Below are positions 55,421 through 64,000 of a stretch of DNA of 64,000 nucleotides, piece by piece. Both the position numbers and the translations under genes were made by a program. A model generated the notes under the pieces. It did no database searches and was not told the origin of the DNA. It saw nothing but the letters and a program-made list of their open reading frames with translations. Source of the DNA: Magnolia sinica. Lineage: Eukaryota > Streptophyta > Magnoliopsida > Magnoliales > Magnoliaceae. The DNA lies in the NCBI RefSeq assembly GCF_029962835.1, contig NC_080590.1, positions 57,410,001-57,474,000 on the forward strand, in the 5' to 3' direction. Position 1 is the first letter of the stretch, and each line of letters begins with the position of its first letter.

Positions 55421-57395
55421 GCGACCACATTATTCTCGACGGTTTTAATTCGTCGGCAAAAATCAGGGCCAAATTTTCCCGAGTTAAAATAGTACACTTT
55501 TATTGATGAAATTTTCATTGATAAAAGTGATTTTGGGTTTTTTACCGACAAACCTATGTCAACTATTTTTAGCGACCACATTATTCTCGACGGTTTTAAT
55601 TCGTCGGCAAAAATCAGGGCCAAATTTTCCCGAGTTAAAATAGTACACTTTTACTGACGAAATTTTCATTGATAAAAGTGATTTTGGGTTTTTTACCGAC
55701 AAAATTTTTCGTCGGTAAAACTCTTACCGCAAAATTTTCCAAATATCGCGAAATTTTTTTAACTTAAATATTAAATTAGTTTTACCGATGAAAATATTCG
55801 TCGGTAAAAATATTATTCATGACGATTTTAGTTCATCGGTAAAACTAAGGGAGAAATTTTCGAAGTGCAAGGGTGAAAATTTTCAAAGCAAAAGCCAGAA
55901 CACTTTTACAGATGAAACTTTTCGTCAGTAAAAACATAATTCCCAATGGTTTTAGTTCGTCAGTAAAAATCAGGGCGAAAATTTTCGAAGTAAAAAAGAG
56001 TACACTTTCACCAACGAATATTTTCGTCGATAAAAGTGATGTGGTTTTTTTTACTGATGAGCTTGTTTGTCGGTAAAACTCTTACCACGAAATTTTCCGA
56101 ATACTGTGAAAATTTTCATCTTAAAAATTAACATAGTTTTACCATAAAAATATTATTCCCGACGGTTTTCGTTCGTCGGTAAAACTCGGGGCAAAATTTT
56201 TGAAGTATAAACCAGAAAACTTTTACCGACAAAACTGCTCATCGGTAAAAATATTATTCCTGATGGTTTCAGTTCGTCAGTAAAAATCAGGGCCAAATTT
56301 TTTTGAGTAAAAAAGAGTACACTTTTACTGACGGATTTAGTTCATCGGTAAAAGTGATTGTGTTTTTTACCGACAAAAAATTTTGTCGGTAAAACTCTTA
56401 CAGCAAAATTTTTCGTATACTGCTAAAATTTTCTATTTTAAAAATTAAAACAGTTTTACCGACAAAACTAAACATCGGTAAAAATATTTTTCCCGACGGT
56501 TTTGGTTCGTCGGTAAAAGCCACGGCAGAAAACTTTACAAATATACATCACTTTTACCAATGAAACATTTTGTCAGTAAAAAGATGATTTTCGACGATTT
56601 TGGTTCATTGGTAAAATTCAGGGCGAAAATTTTCCAACTTAAATAGACCACTTTTACCGAGGAAAAGTTTCGTTGGTAAAAATATTTTTTCCGACGGTTT
56701 TGGTTCGTCGATAAAAATCAGGGCAAATTTTTTAGAAGGGAAATATACCTGACTTTTACCGACAAAATATTTCGTTGGTAAAAAGATTATTCCCGACGGT
56801 TTTGGTTCGTTGGTAAAAGTTAGTGCAAAAATTTTCTAAATCAAGTATACAACACTTACACTGATGAAAGTTTCTGTAAAAATATTTTTCCCGACGGTTT
56901 TGGTATGTCGGTAGAAGTCAGGGCAAAAATTTTCTAACTTAAATATACAACACTTTTACCGACAAACATTTTCGTCAGTAAAAATATTATTCCCAACGGT
57001 TTTGGTTTGTCAATAAAAGTCAGGGAGAAAATTTCCTATCTTAAATACACAACACTTACCAATGAAAATTTTCGTCGGTAAAAGTGGTTCTTTGCTTCTT
57101 ACCGACGAAAATATTCATTGATAAAACTCTTTGCGGGAAAATTTTAAAATAGGAGGAAAATTAGCTTTTTACCGATGAAAATATTCGTCTGTAAATCTCT
57201 TAACGGGAAAATTTTCAAAATAGTTGGAAAATTACTTACCATTGAAAATTTTCATCAGTAAAAAAATTATTCCCGATGACAAAAAAGTTCGTCGATATAA
57301 GTGTTGTTTTATCGACAAAAAAAATTCATCGGTAAAATAGTACTTTTATCGACAAAATTTTTTTCATCAATAAAAATTTCATCGCTAAAAACAGT
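55421..57395. repeat. CACTA right subterminal hairpin array
   Basis: About 2 kb of alternating TTTTACCGACGAAA / TTCGTCGGTAAAA pairs and CCCGACGGTTTTGGTTCGTCGG blocks (about 12 copies, often about 100 bases apart). A 151-base unit is doubled at 55421-55571 and 55572-55722. The left block lacks the GACGGTTTTGG part, so the two ends evolved different units. Confidence 0.88.
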
Positions 57396-57406
57396 TTTTT
57401 ATAGTG

Positions 57407-57409
57407 GTT
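57407..57409. repeat. Target-site duplication GTT, right copy
   Basis: Follows the terminal TAGTG of the CACTA element and matches 47601-47603. Confidence 0.8.
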
Positions 57410-57854
57410 ATACATTGTCTCTGATAACTATGCTTAATTATCTTGATGATAAGATAAATCTTGGGGGTTATACCTCACTGCGATAGCCATTGACGCTATT
57501 AAACTGTATTCAGTATGCAGGAGACAGATGATGTATATGTCAGTGTTCAAGTAGAATAGGAGGAACCAGATGACCTTGCGACTCCATTTCTGACTTCATT
57601 TGTATTTAATTTATACTGTTGTATTTTTTAAAAGTTAAGACATTGGTTTGTATAAGCTTTCGGACTGCTAGAAATATTTGGTTTTGTATATTTGGACTCT
57701 CTCTTATACTTAATTGTTTCCATCCCACTATATTACTAACTTTGGTAAAGAAGAAAAAAAAATGTATGTGACATTTGAGCCACCATTAAAGGTTAACGCT
57801 CAGGTTTTTGGAAAACGAGTAGTGTACTTGAGTTCCAGGAACCGGGGTGTTACA
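57410..57854 (+). mobile_element. LTR C, right part
   Basis: Continues LTR C after the CACTA element and ends GGAACCGGGGTGTTACA. The phrase GGAAAACGAGTAGTGTACTTGAG before the end is typical of Tekay/Del-type LTRs. The five bases outside (GTGGA left, ACAGA right) do not match, so its target duplication is not preserved. Confidence 0.72.
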
Positions 57855-57958
57855 ACAGACTAGTCTACAGTGAGCACTTTTTCTTTTCTCTTGGCGATCG
57901 AGGGAGGAATAGGTAGTGGCTTAAGCAGGAGATGGTGAGAACTTGACTTTACTGTCGA

Positions 57959-57976
57959 TTCCCACAGATGACACCA
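57959..57976 (-). other. Primer-binding site, Tat type
   Basis: Minus-strand TGGTGTCATCTGTGGGAA, close to TGGCGCCGTCTGTGGGAA, the primer site of many plant Tat elements (reported as tRNA-Arg type). It fixes the orientation of the split element. Confidence 0.75.
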
Positions 57977-58529
57977 ATTTGTTATCGTTAGAATATGGTG
58001 AACAGATGTGATTGATTGTAGAGGAGTACCTAGTGATGGAGTTGAAAGGAAATTGGAAGATGTGGACAATGAGGGGAGTCGATGATGGATTTGCACCCTT
58101 TGATGCCTAAGCTAGATGGGTAGATCTGAGTCAAAGACTTGAGCTTGGGTTTGTTTTCTTACCTTCTCTCATTTAGGGTTGCTATATTCATAGGGTCTAT
58201 GGGAAATTCTAAAACCGTCATGTCTTAATAGGTTATGCTGGAGGGTCCTTATTTTGATGGAAAATTGCTTCCGAAATTGTTGTCGATCCCACCTCGGCCG
58301 TTGTGATCTTTGGCCAGGATTAGGTCAAGCCCTCTTTTTCCGGGTATGGGGCATGATCCCCTTCGGAATACTCGTACCACCTCGACAATGGTTACAAGTC
58401 AACTCGGAGCATAGAGGAAGCTTGGATCCTAAGCTCCTGGCCATGACAGTCCTTCACTTGTGATGTATACGTTCCTCGTAAGATGACTCTTCCATTTCTG
58501 AGGTATGTCCTCGCATAGCTCGGGGGGCT

Positions 58530-58534
58530 CATCT
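58530..58534. repeat. Target-site duplication CATCT, left copy
   Basis: Identical to 59873-59877; the pair flanks the copia solo LTR. Confidence 0.88.
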
Positions 58535-59872
58535 TGTTGCAAAAATATTGATTTTAATAAAAAATATTTTAATAATAAAATATAATATAATATAAAAAGT
58601 TGTTTTGAAAAACACTTTTCTACGGGTTTTTTAGGAATAGTCCCACATGGAAAAGAGAAGAGAAAAACCTGTGGTTTATATGAAGGATGTGTAGTATTAT
58701 AATATTTACCTACCTAGTCCGTGGACTATGAACCTTGCGTGTTCCAGTGCATAGCACTAGAACACCCACGCGCACGCTCCCGCTCAGGCACGGGCATGGG
58801 CACGGGCTCGGTCTCGGTCTCGGACTCGGTCTCGGTCTAGGACTCGGACTCGGTCACGGGCTCGGGCTCGGTGCGAGGGTGTGGGCATGTGAGGCAGTGT
58901 GGCTATAGAGACGCTAGTGATGCACTTTGCACTTCGTATGTCCGCATCGTGTCGCAGAGGGTCGCTCCTTCGCGACCTTGAGCGAACCGGAGCGAGACGT
59001 GTGCGAGTCGCAGTGCGACTAAGTGGTTATGGCGGGTGGCTGGTTAGTAGAGAAACTAAAGGACTGAGAGAGAGATCTCTCAGTATAAATAAAGGGACTG
59101 AAAAGAGTTGTTGCAGCAGAAACTGTAACAGCTGAGCTATTAGTGTAGGGTTCAGCTGTAACTGCTGCATGGCTAGCCCAACAGCTAGAAAACGGCTAGT
59201 TGTTGTCTCACAACAGTCAGCATGCATCAGCTTAATGGTCCATGCACAACAGTCAGAAAACAGCCATAAAACGGCTAGTTTTTCAACAGCCAGAAATGGC
59301 TTAATGGAATTTAAGTCTCTGGACCATAACCCCCTAGCCATCATAGCCTATAAAAGGAGGACCTGGATGTGTTTCCAAATAATCTCAACTAACTCCAGCA
59401 AACCATACGAATTGAGACAGTCAGCCCCTCTCCACTCATATATTCTAGTGTTTCCAGCAACATAGCAAGGCTTAAACCTTAGCTTGAAGAATAGACTAGC
59501 GGTGTGGTCTAGAACGGTTCAACTGAACCAGTAGCTGAAGATTTGAACTGACCTGCGCAGAAGTTTTTTCTCTTATTTTCTTCTTCTTTTGGGATTTTTT
59601 CCTTTATACTGTAATACTGCCAGAAAGTGAGTAATTGAGTTCCATTTGGTGGGCCTTCGTGTTTGCTGAACGCAGACCCACACCAAGCTCATCGTATCCT
59701 AGAAGCTATTTGCCTGTAACCTACCAGCATACTCAATTCACTTGAGTAGGTACAAATAACGCTTTAAGGACAACGTTTTAGACGTGCTTCAGCCTGTCCT
59801 GATTTCTGATTATTTTGCACTTTTCGATTTCCACATTATACAGAAATACATTAATTTGTATAAAATCCAACA
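58535..59872 (+). mobile_element. Copia solo LTR, 1338 bp
   Basis: Starts TGTTGCAAAAATATTG and ends ATCCAACA, with perfect CATCT duplications on both sides. GGAATAGTCCCACATGGAAAAG near 58630 is a phrase typical of a copia LTR family. Between 58785 and 58872 lies a hexamer minisatellite (CTCGGT and variants). The likely TATA box is TATAAAAGG near 59350. Nothing coding is inside; the frames at 58899-59465 are not conserved proteins. Confidence 0.9.
58785..58872. repeat. Hexamer minisatellite (CTCGGT/CACGGG)n
   Basis: About 14 units of six bases: GGGCAC, GGCTCG, GTCTCG, GACTCG and similar. It lies in the U3 part of the copia solo LTR and is much richer in G+C than its surroundings. Confidence 0.88.
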
Positions 59873-60700
59873 CATCTTTTCGTCGAGAGAGTTAATTGCC
59901 TTGTCTCCAACCTTTGTGCTCTGATCAATCGAGACAGAAGCCTACCTTGGTGCTTTAGTCGCTTCAGCTTCGAGGCACTCCCCTTGTGGTTAGTCATTCT
60001 TTCCTTATGGTGGAACATTTCAATTTTGCCCATAATTGTCACCATGAAATATGATAAGTTGGTGGTCCCGCTCAAGAGCCAAGACTAGTAATACGAACAA
60101 TAGGTGAATTTCAAATATGGTAAAAGGAGGTTTTGTAAAAACAAATTCAGGTAGGTTGCGGAGGAACTCCTTTCCTTTCTTTCGTTACTCTTCTTATTCG
60201 TTGGTGGAATATAAAATGTATTCTTTTACGGGAATGAAGTTAGCTTGTTGTTACTAATCTCGGCAGCCGAGTTCACTATGAGTCATGGTTAAAGACTAGC
60301 TCAACTACTCTCATTGACTCATTGGGTCCTGAGTCACGTTTGGATTTGCCTGAGTCGGTGTTTAATCAGCCCGACTCGCCTTGCCAGATTCAGGGGTGAC
60401 TAGGTAGGAGGGTGACTCTTGCTATCGAACTGGATCAGGTCCTGCTAAGTCCCAATTGACTCAAATGAATTGAATCAGACTCGTTCAAGTCTCAAAACCA
60501 TAATAACAATTGAATGTCCGAAACATATGCTTGAAAAATGTAGCCTTCATACTTGTACTAATTTGTAAGGAACAATTCATTTATATAATATTAAATGTGA
60601 AAAGAAAAAGACACTACAAATGATGAGCAAAGTCTATTTTTTCAGGACCGATAACATATCATTAATTCCAAAAACATAACAACGGTGATGAGAATATATA
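59873..60700. other. Remainder of Tat LTR, then spacer
   Basis: Begins with the CATCT duplication and probably continues the Tat LTR to about 60100. After that no feature is seen. The stretch 60260-60500 repeats TGAGTC/GACTC words (for example TCATTGACTCATTGGGTCC) without a clear unit. A (TA)n run lies at 60691-60713. Confidence 0.45.
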
Positions 60701-60861
60701 TATATATATATATTTAAATGCAACTAGGGACATGGGTCCCACCAAACTGTAATCTAGACGGTGTATGCAGTAATCACAGCCATCAATGCTTCCCTAGATG
60801 TATAGGCCCATCGGACAATCTAGGCGTTTTGGGTCCAGTGTGGGGCCAAGATGGAGTCTGC

Positions 60862-61338
60862 TCAAACCGTGATCAACATCGCAGCAATGGCAACTGCACC
60901 CACCATCAGGACTTGATATTTAGATGCCATGATCTCATTTGCCAAACTGGGTGCTTCAGCTCCAATAGGCGGCAAAGACGGAGCTAGCAAATTCGATTGG
61001 ACGGTGATTGCGAGCTTCTGACCTCCGTTGGCACAGTGCTTGGCTACTCCACAAATGTACCACTTCCTACCAGGGGTTGCAAGGGTAATTATATCATTTC
61101 CAGTAATGAGAGCTTCGTTCACCGGTGGCACAGTGCAGTCCTGGAAAGCGGTTCCATTCACCTTGAAGACATTGTGAGCTCCCGCAGGATATTTGAAAAC
61201 TGCAAAATTCATTATCGGTTTTAATATTTTTCACAAATAAAGCAACATATTATCATTTAATAGTGGGTATGTGGCAAGTACAATGCACGTGATGAGAGAA
61301 AGGGGAGAGAGACACTAGAAGAAAAGGGCGTGGCTACA

Positions 61339-61378
<40 letters not shown>

Positions 61379-61951
61379 CAGGCAGATATAGATCGATACA
61401 GCCATGTCCATGGGTTCACATGCCAGCCAACACGTATGGTATCGGGTTTTGGATATTAGCTCTGTAAATCGATGAGTGATATTTGCCGTATGTAAAAGAA
61501 AATCAATTATATCAACCAACTACAGAATCCTCTGAAAAATATTTATTTTGTTATTGGCTCAAACTAAAATTTTGTTGTTTTAATTTTATTTTATTTTTAC
61601 CTTTAAAATTTTCACACTGATCATATGCCGGAGAACACAGTTGTATCAGCTGATACAATATGTACTAGGGTATCATCTATTGGTGGTCAAGGATATGGAT
61701 ACGATACATGGTAATTTAAAGCATAGATTGGCCAGATGGTTTATGAATGCATGATACGAGTCAATATTGTGTTAGAGAACATATTTACCGAGTTTATCTC
61801 CGACCCGAAAATCCTTGCCGGCAGCCCAGGCTTGATAATCGAAGTTGAAGGTCCACCCAGTGCCATCTCCAACTACGAATTCCTTAGCTAGAGCAATCGC
61901 AGGAAGGATGGCCATGATGATGGCTAAGGCATACATTTGCTTAGAAGCCAT
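60862..61951 (-). CDS. Phytocyanin (stellacyanin-like blue copper protein), two exons
   Basis: Type-1 copper electron carrier of the plant cell surface. Exon 1 is 61951-61789, the intron is 61788-61200 (GTAAAT...TTGCAG, phase 1), and exon 2 is 61199-60862. Together they give 166 codons plus TGA. Residues 1-22 are a signal peptide (cleavage after AIALA). The plastocyanin-like domain (about 23-121) starts KEFVVGDGTGW and has copper ligands H63 (AGAHNV), C104 (WYICGV) and H109. Q115 is the likely fourth ligand, as in stellacyanins. C76 and C110 can form the usual disulfide. After a Pro/Ala-rich stretch, residues 149-166 are hydrophobic, as in a GPI-anchor signal. The intron position after VGDKL is the family's usual one. 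The ATG at 61951 is chosen because it starts the signal peptide; upstream codons include no ATG. Spacing H109 to Q115 is one residue longer than in classic members. All reading frame features look intact. Confidence 0.93.
61200..61788 (-). other. Intron of the phytocyanin gene
   Basis: 589 bases, donor CTCG|GTAAAT and acceptor TTTTGCAG|TTTTC. It contains a (GA)n run at 61341-61375 (plus-strand wording) and is otherwise unremarkable A+T-rich sequence. Confidence 0.9.
61341..61375. repeat. (GA)n microsatellite in the intron
   Basis: About 17 GA units. Length changes here would be easy to score between individuals. Confidence 0.92.
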
Positions 61952-62036
61952 GTCAAAATGCAATCACTCAACTTAATGCTATATTAGCTCTGGTTGTCTC
62001 TTAATAGATGCTCATTGTGGGGTGGCCAAGGGACAC

Positions 62037-62048
62037 CTTTTATAGATA
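62037..62048 (-). promoter_or_regulatory. Likely TATA box of the phytocyanin gene
   Basis: Minus-strand TATCTATAAAAG, about 90 bases upstream of the ATG. That leaves room for a 5' leader of some 55-60 bases, a normal layout for a plant gene. Confidence 0.65.
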
Positions 62049-62153
62049 GACATTCCCATGAATAACGTAGCAAAATTCTAATGACAAGCATGTACCGTTG
62101 CTAATATGGGTGCGGCCGGCCGAACCATGCAATTCTCCCTATTCGCAGAAGCC

Positions 62154-62400
62154 ATGTGGGGCTCACTTTGATGTCTCTGAGAAATCCACTCGAATGAGTT
62201 AAGCCAACTCACATTAGGACATGAACATTAAAAAAATAATGAACATCCAAAACTCAAATCAGGCACACGACAGGAAACAGTGGAGATGGAAAGGCACACT
62301 GTTGAAACCTTCCCAAGGCCCACAGTGATGTTTATATGCTATCCAAACCATTCATAAGATCATTCCCTTTGGGACAAAATGATGGACAGTGTGAATTTCT
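62154..62400. mobile_element. Foldback MITE, left half, upstream of the phytocyanin gene
   Basis: Left end ATGTGGGGCTCACTTTGATG, then GAAATCCACTCGAATGAG, CCAAAACTCAAATCAGGCAC, GGAAACAGTGGAGATGG, AAACCTTCCCAAGGCCCACAG, and TGTTTATATGCTATCCAAACC. The right arm is missing. It lies about 110 bases upstream of the predicted TATA box. Confidence 0.7.
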
Positions 62401-64000
62401 CGGGGATATATTGGGGTGGGTTCCATATAGCTTCACGGGAGCATGGCCTGTTAAGTGTGCAATGCTCGAAAACTTTTCAGGCTCTGCGCTTTTGAGCGGT
62501 TACTCGTGGTACGTGTACCACGCTCTACTACGTACGGTGCTTCTGGGAAGATCTGTGGCCCACGTGAGGTATTCACAATAACCCACCCGTCCATCAGAAG
62601 CTTGGCCTAACTTTACCAATGAAACCAAAAATCAGCGAAAACGGAAACTCAGCAGAACTACAGCTCGGTCAGGTTGAGAGAAGACGGACCCACCCTGTTA
62701 CATAAAGCAAATTCATGCGGTCCAGACCTTTAAATTTCCTGGATGAGTTTTCGGGACAAAAATCAGGCTATTTGCAACTCATTTGGGCTCGGGTGAAAAT
62801 AAAGTCTTAATGTTCTCTATGATCTTATTCTACTTTATGGGCTCCACCAGAGTATCGATTGTACTTATTTGCATGCCAAGGTAACCTGAGGGGACTCGTC
62901 AGATGGACGGATTGGATGTGATATATACACCACGTGGCCCCTACTGCCGGATATCACCAAGAGCACACGGAGGTACCCGTTGCAGCGGAGTTAACCTCTT
63001 GAGTTTAGTGCTTTTAATAACGAGAAATAATATATAGTGAGCTAAATGCATGGATGCCTTCTCATGCACTACTTGCATAAGGACTTGTAGGAATGAACAT
63101 GACCTATCTAGACCGTCCATTACGTCCAGTCAACTCTTCTTCCACTACCTTGGAAAAGTGATATGATTTGGTTGGTCCTAATAGTCCGTGAGACCACCCA
63201 TTTCTTATAAATGATCTTGACCATCCACCTCTCAATGACACTGATTGGATAGTTTGAATCATCCGATAAGCATGAATTTTTCCAGCTAGCATATAAAGTG
63301 AGGAAGGATGATGATCAAGATAGATGTGGATGCCTACAAACCCAAATGTAATAAGGTGCATGGAAAGTTCCCATGTACCCGAGTCCACTGGATCAGATTA
63401 CTTAGGATCAAACAAGTCACGTTTTGTATTTTTATGAGTTGTGTTTTGCGAATGAATTATGATTTTATAAAACTTGGGGGTAGCCTGGGATGTGCATGTG
63501 GCGCAAACTAGTGAAAAGTTATTGCGTCTTGTACAATACAGTTTGGCGTGCATACATGCCAATTCAAACCATCGAAATGGGTGGCCTCATAGTGGATGGA
63601 GTGTAGCAGAAGATTTCGTTGACTGAACAATCGGAAACAATCATTTGGTGGGCATCAAATGAAGTATTTGAAAGAAAATAAAAGATAAAGTGTGTATGAA
63701 AAGCAACGGTGAAACTACGGTGAAATGTAGAAGAAGAGATGAGAATTGATAAAGAGTTATGATGAATGAATATTGAAGACATGGTAAAGAGTGTTGTTGA
63801 TGTCTTAAATCCATCAGTAATAGGGATCAACAGATTGTTGGATGCCATCGAGCAGATGTCGGTGGCATCGACAGGTGCTCGACATCTGCTCAATTCCACA
63901 AGACAAGTCAAAATTTTCCATTAACAAGTTCTTGATGGGCGGTCAATGCCATTGAAGGTCTCATCGAAGATGCACGTAGAATTGTGCAAGTGTGCAAGTT
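62401..64000. other. No gene recognised
   Basis: Frames on both strands (for example 63104-63388 and 63564-63911, minus) have no known motif. A 12-base inverted repeat lies at 63850-63891. The last 200 bases, with repeated CATCGA and TGCCAT phrases, have the look of a copia LTR entering the window, but this cannot be tested here. Confidence 0.5.
63850..63891. repeat. Perfect 12-bp inverted repeat with 18-base loop
   Basis: GAGCAGATGTCG at 63850-63861 and CGACATCTGCTC at 63880-63891. Confidence 0.9.

Larger units (their letters stand above)
47604..57406. mobile_element. CACTA (En/Spm) transposon, non-autonomous, 9.8 kb
   Basis: Left end CACTATAAGAAAAC; right end, read inward, CACTATAAAAAACTG, with a GTT target duplication on both sides. 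Subterminal blocks of TTTTACCGACGAAA and its complement lie at 47625-48235 and 55421-57395. The interior holds the telomere-like minisatellite (48425-50215, 51513-51960, 52152-52206), a coding-like relic on the minus strand (50509-50940), a cluster of MITEs (52650-54109) and a (TA)n run. I recognise no TNP2-type transposase domain in any frame, so the element would depend on one made elsewhere. It sits within LTR C and is therefore younger than it. Confidence 0.87.
57855..58534 (-). mobile_element. Tat-type gypsy element: leader and 5' LTR part
   Basis: On the minus strand, an LTR end at about 57985 is followed by the primer site and about 100 bases of leader, which then continues left of LTR C. 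The LTR portion (57985-58534) has no coding sequence. It is broken at 58534 by a copia solo LTR and continues after 59877. Confidence 0.65.

Noticed and set aside
43381..57859. Target duplication of LTR C
   Set aside because: GTGGA on the left and ACAGA on the right share only two positions; no other trimming gives a match.
60997..61224. Plus-strand frame over the phytocyanin second exon
   Set aside because: Shadow of the minus-strand gene; the minus strand carries all the family motifs.
61772..61963. Start of the phytocyanin at 61963 and its end at 61772
   Set aside because: The codon at 61963 is TTG, not ATG. The ATG at 61951 opens the signal peptide. The frame end at 61772 lies in the intron; the exon ends at the GT donor at 61789/61788.
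63564..63911. 115-codon open frame on the minus strand
   Set aside because: No recognisable motif, and its start lies in the inverted repeat and LTR-like sequence near the window end.
1..64000. tRNA or rRNA genes
   Set aside because: I looked for the conserved tRNA arm and rRNA phrases and saw none apart from primer-binding sites complementary to tRNA ends. A dedicated covariance-model search would be needed to exclude them fully.

Overview
This window is a stretch of nuclear plant DNA made up almost entirely of transposable elements nested inside one another. I can support only one intact host gene: a two-exon phytocyanin (blue copper protein) on the minus strand at 60862-61951. The plant assignment rests on the phytocyanin gene with its GT-AG intron, Athila, Tat and chromovirus-type gypsy remnants, copia LTRs, an L1-type LINE, a CACTA transposon, and many copies of a foldback MITE with GTGGGCCCCACC ends. 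From memory that MITE motif is common in magnoliid genomes, so a magnoliid tree is my best guess, but this is inference.

Layout. 1-12202: a gypsy-like element without recognisable coding sequence (5' LTR to 2640, primer site at 2649, polypurine tract before 4861, 3' LTR from 4861). Its 3' LTR is split by a 4.06-kb solo LTR (5362-9423) with perfect 5-bp target duplications. 12203-18345: a cluster of foldback MITEs and two tandem duplications. 18770-21050: a broken coiled-coil gene with an intron and a fragment of chromovirus reverse transcriptase. 21054-24525: a 5'-truncated L1 on the minus strand with a T-rich (poly-A) end. 24526-26230: a copia-like LTR with CGACTAGTCG repeats.

26440-37689 (minus): a decayed Athila-type gypsy element with gag, protease, RT/RNase H, integrase and a tRNA-Asp-type primer site. 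Its 5' LTR is interrupted by a second, older copy of the 4-kb LTR (33250-37207). 37690-42680: a head-to-head gypsy remnant and two related LTRs on the plus strand. 42681-60100 is a four-level nest. A minus-strand Tat-type element is split by an LTR (43386-57854). That LTR is split by a 9.8-kb CACTA element (47604-57406, TSD GTT, no transposase recognised). The CACTA contains hairpin-forming subterminal arrays, about 2.3 kb of telomere-like minisatellite and several MITEs. A copia solo LTR (58535-59872, TSD CATCT) sits in the Tat LTR.

60862-61951 holds the phytocyanin gene with a TATA box near 62040. The rest, to 64000, shows one half MITE and otherwise nothing recognisable. The genes do not form a pathway. 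The interest lies in the order of insertions, which can be read from target duplications, and in the repeat structures inside the elements.
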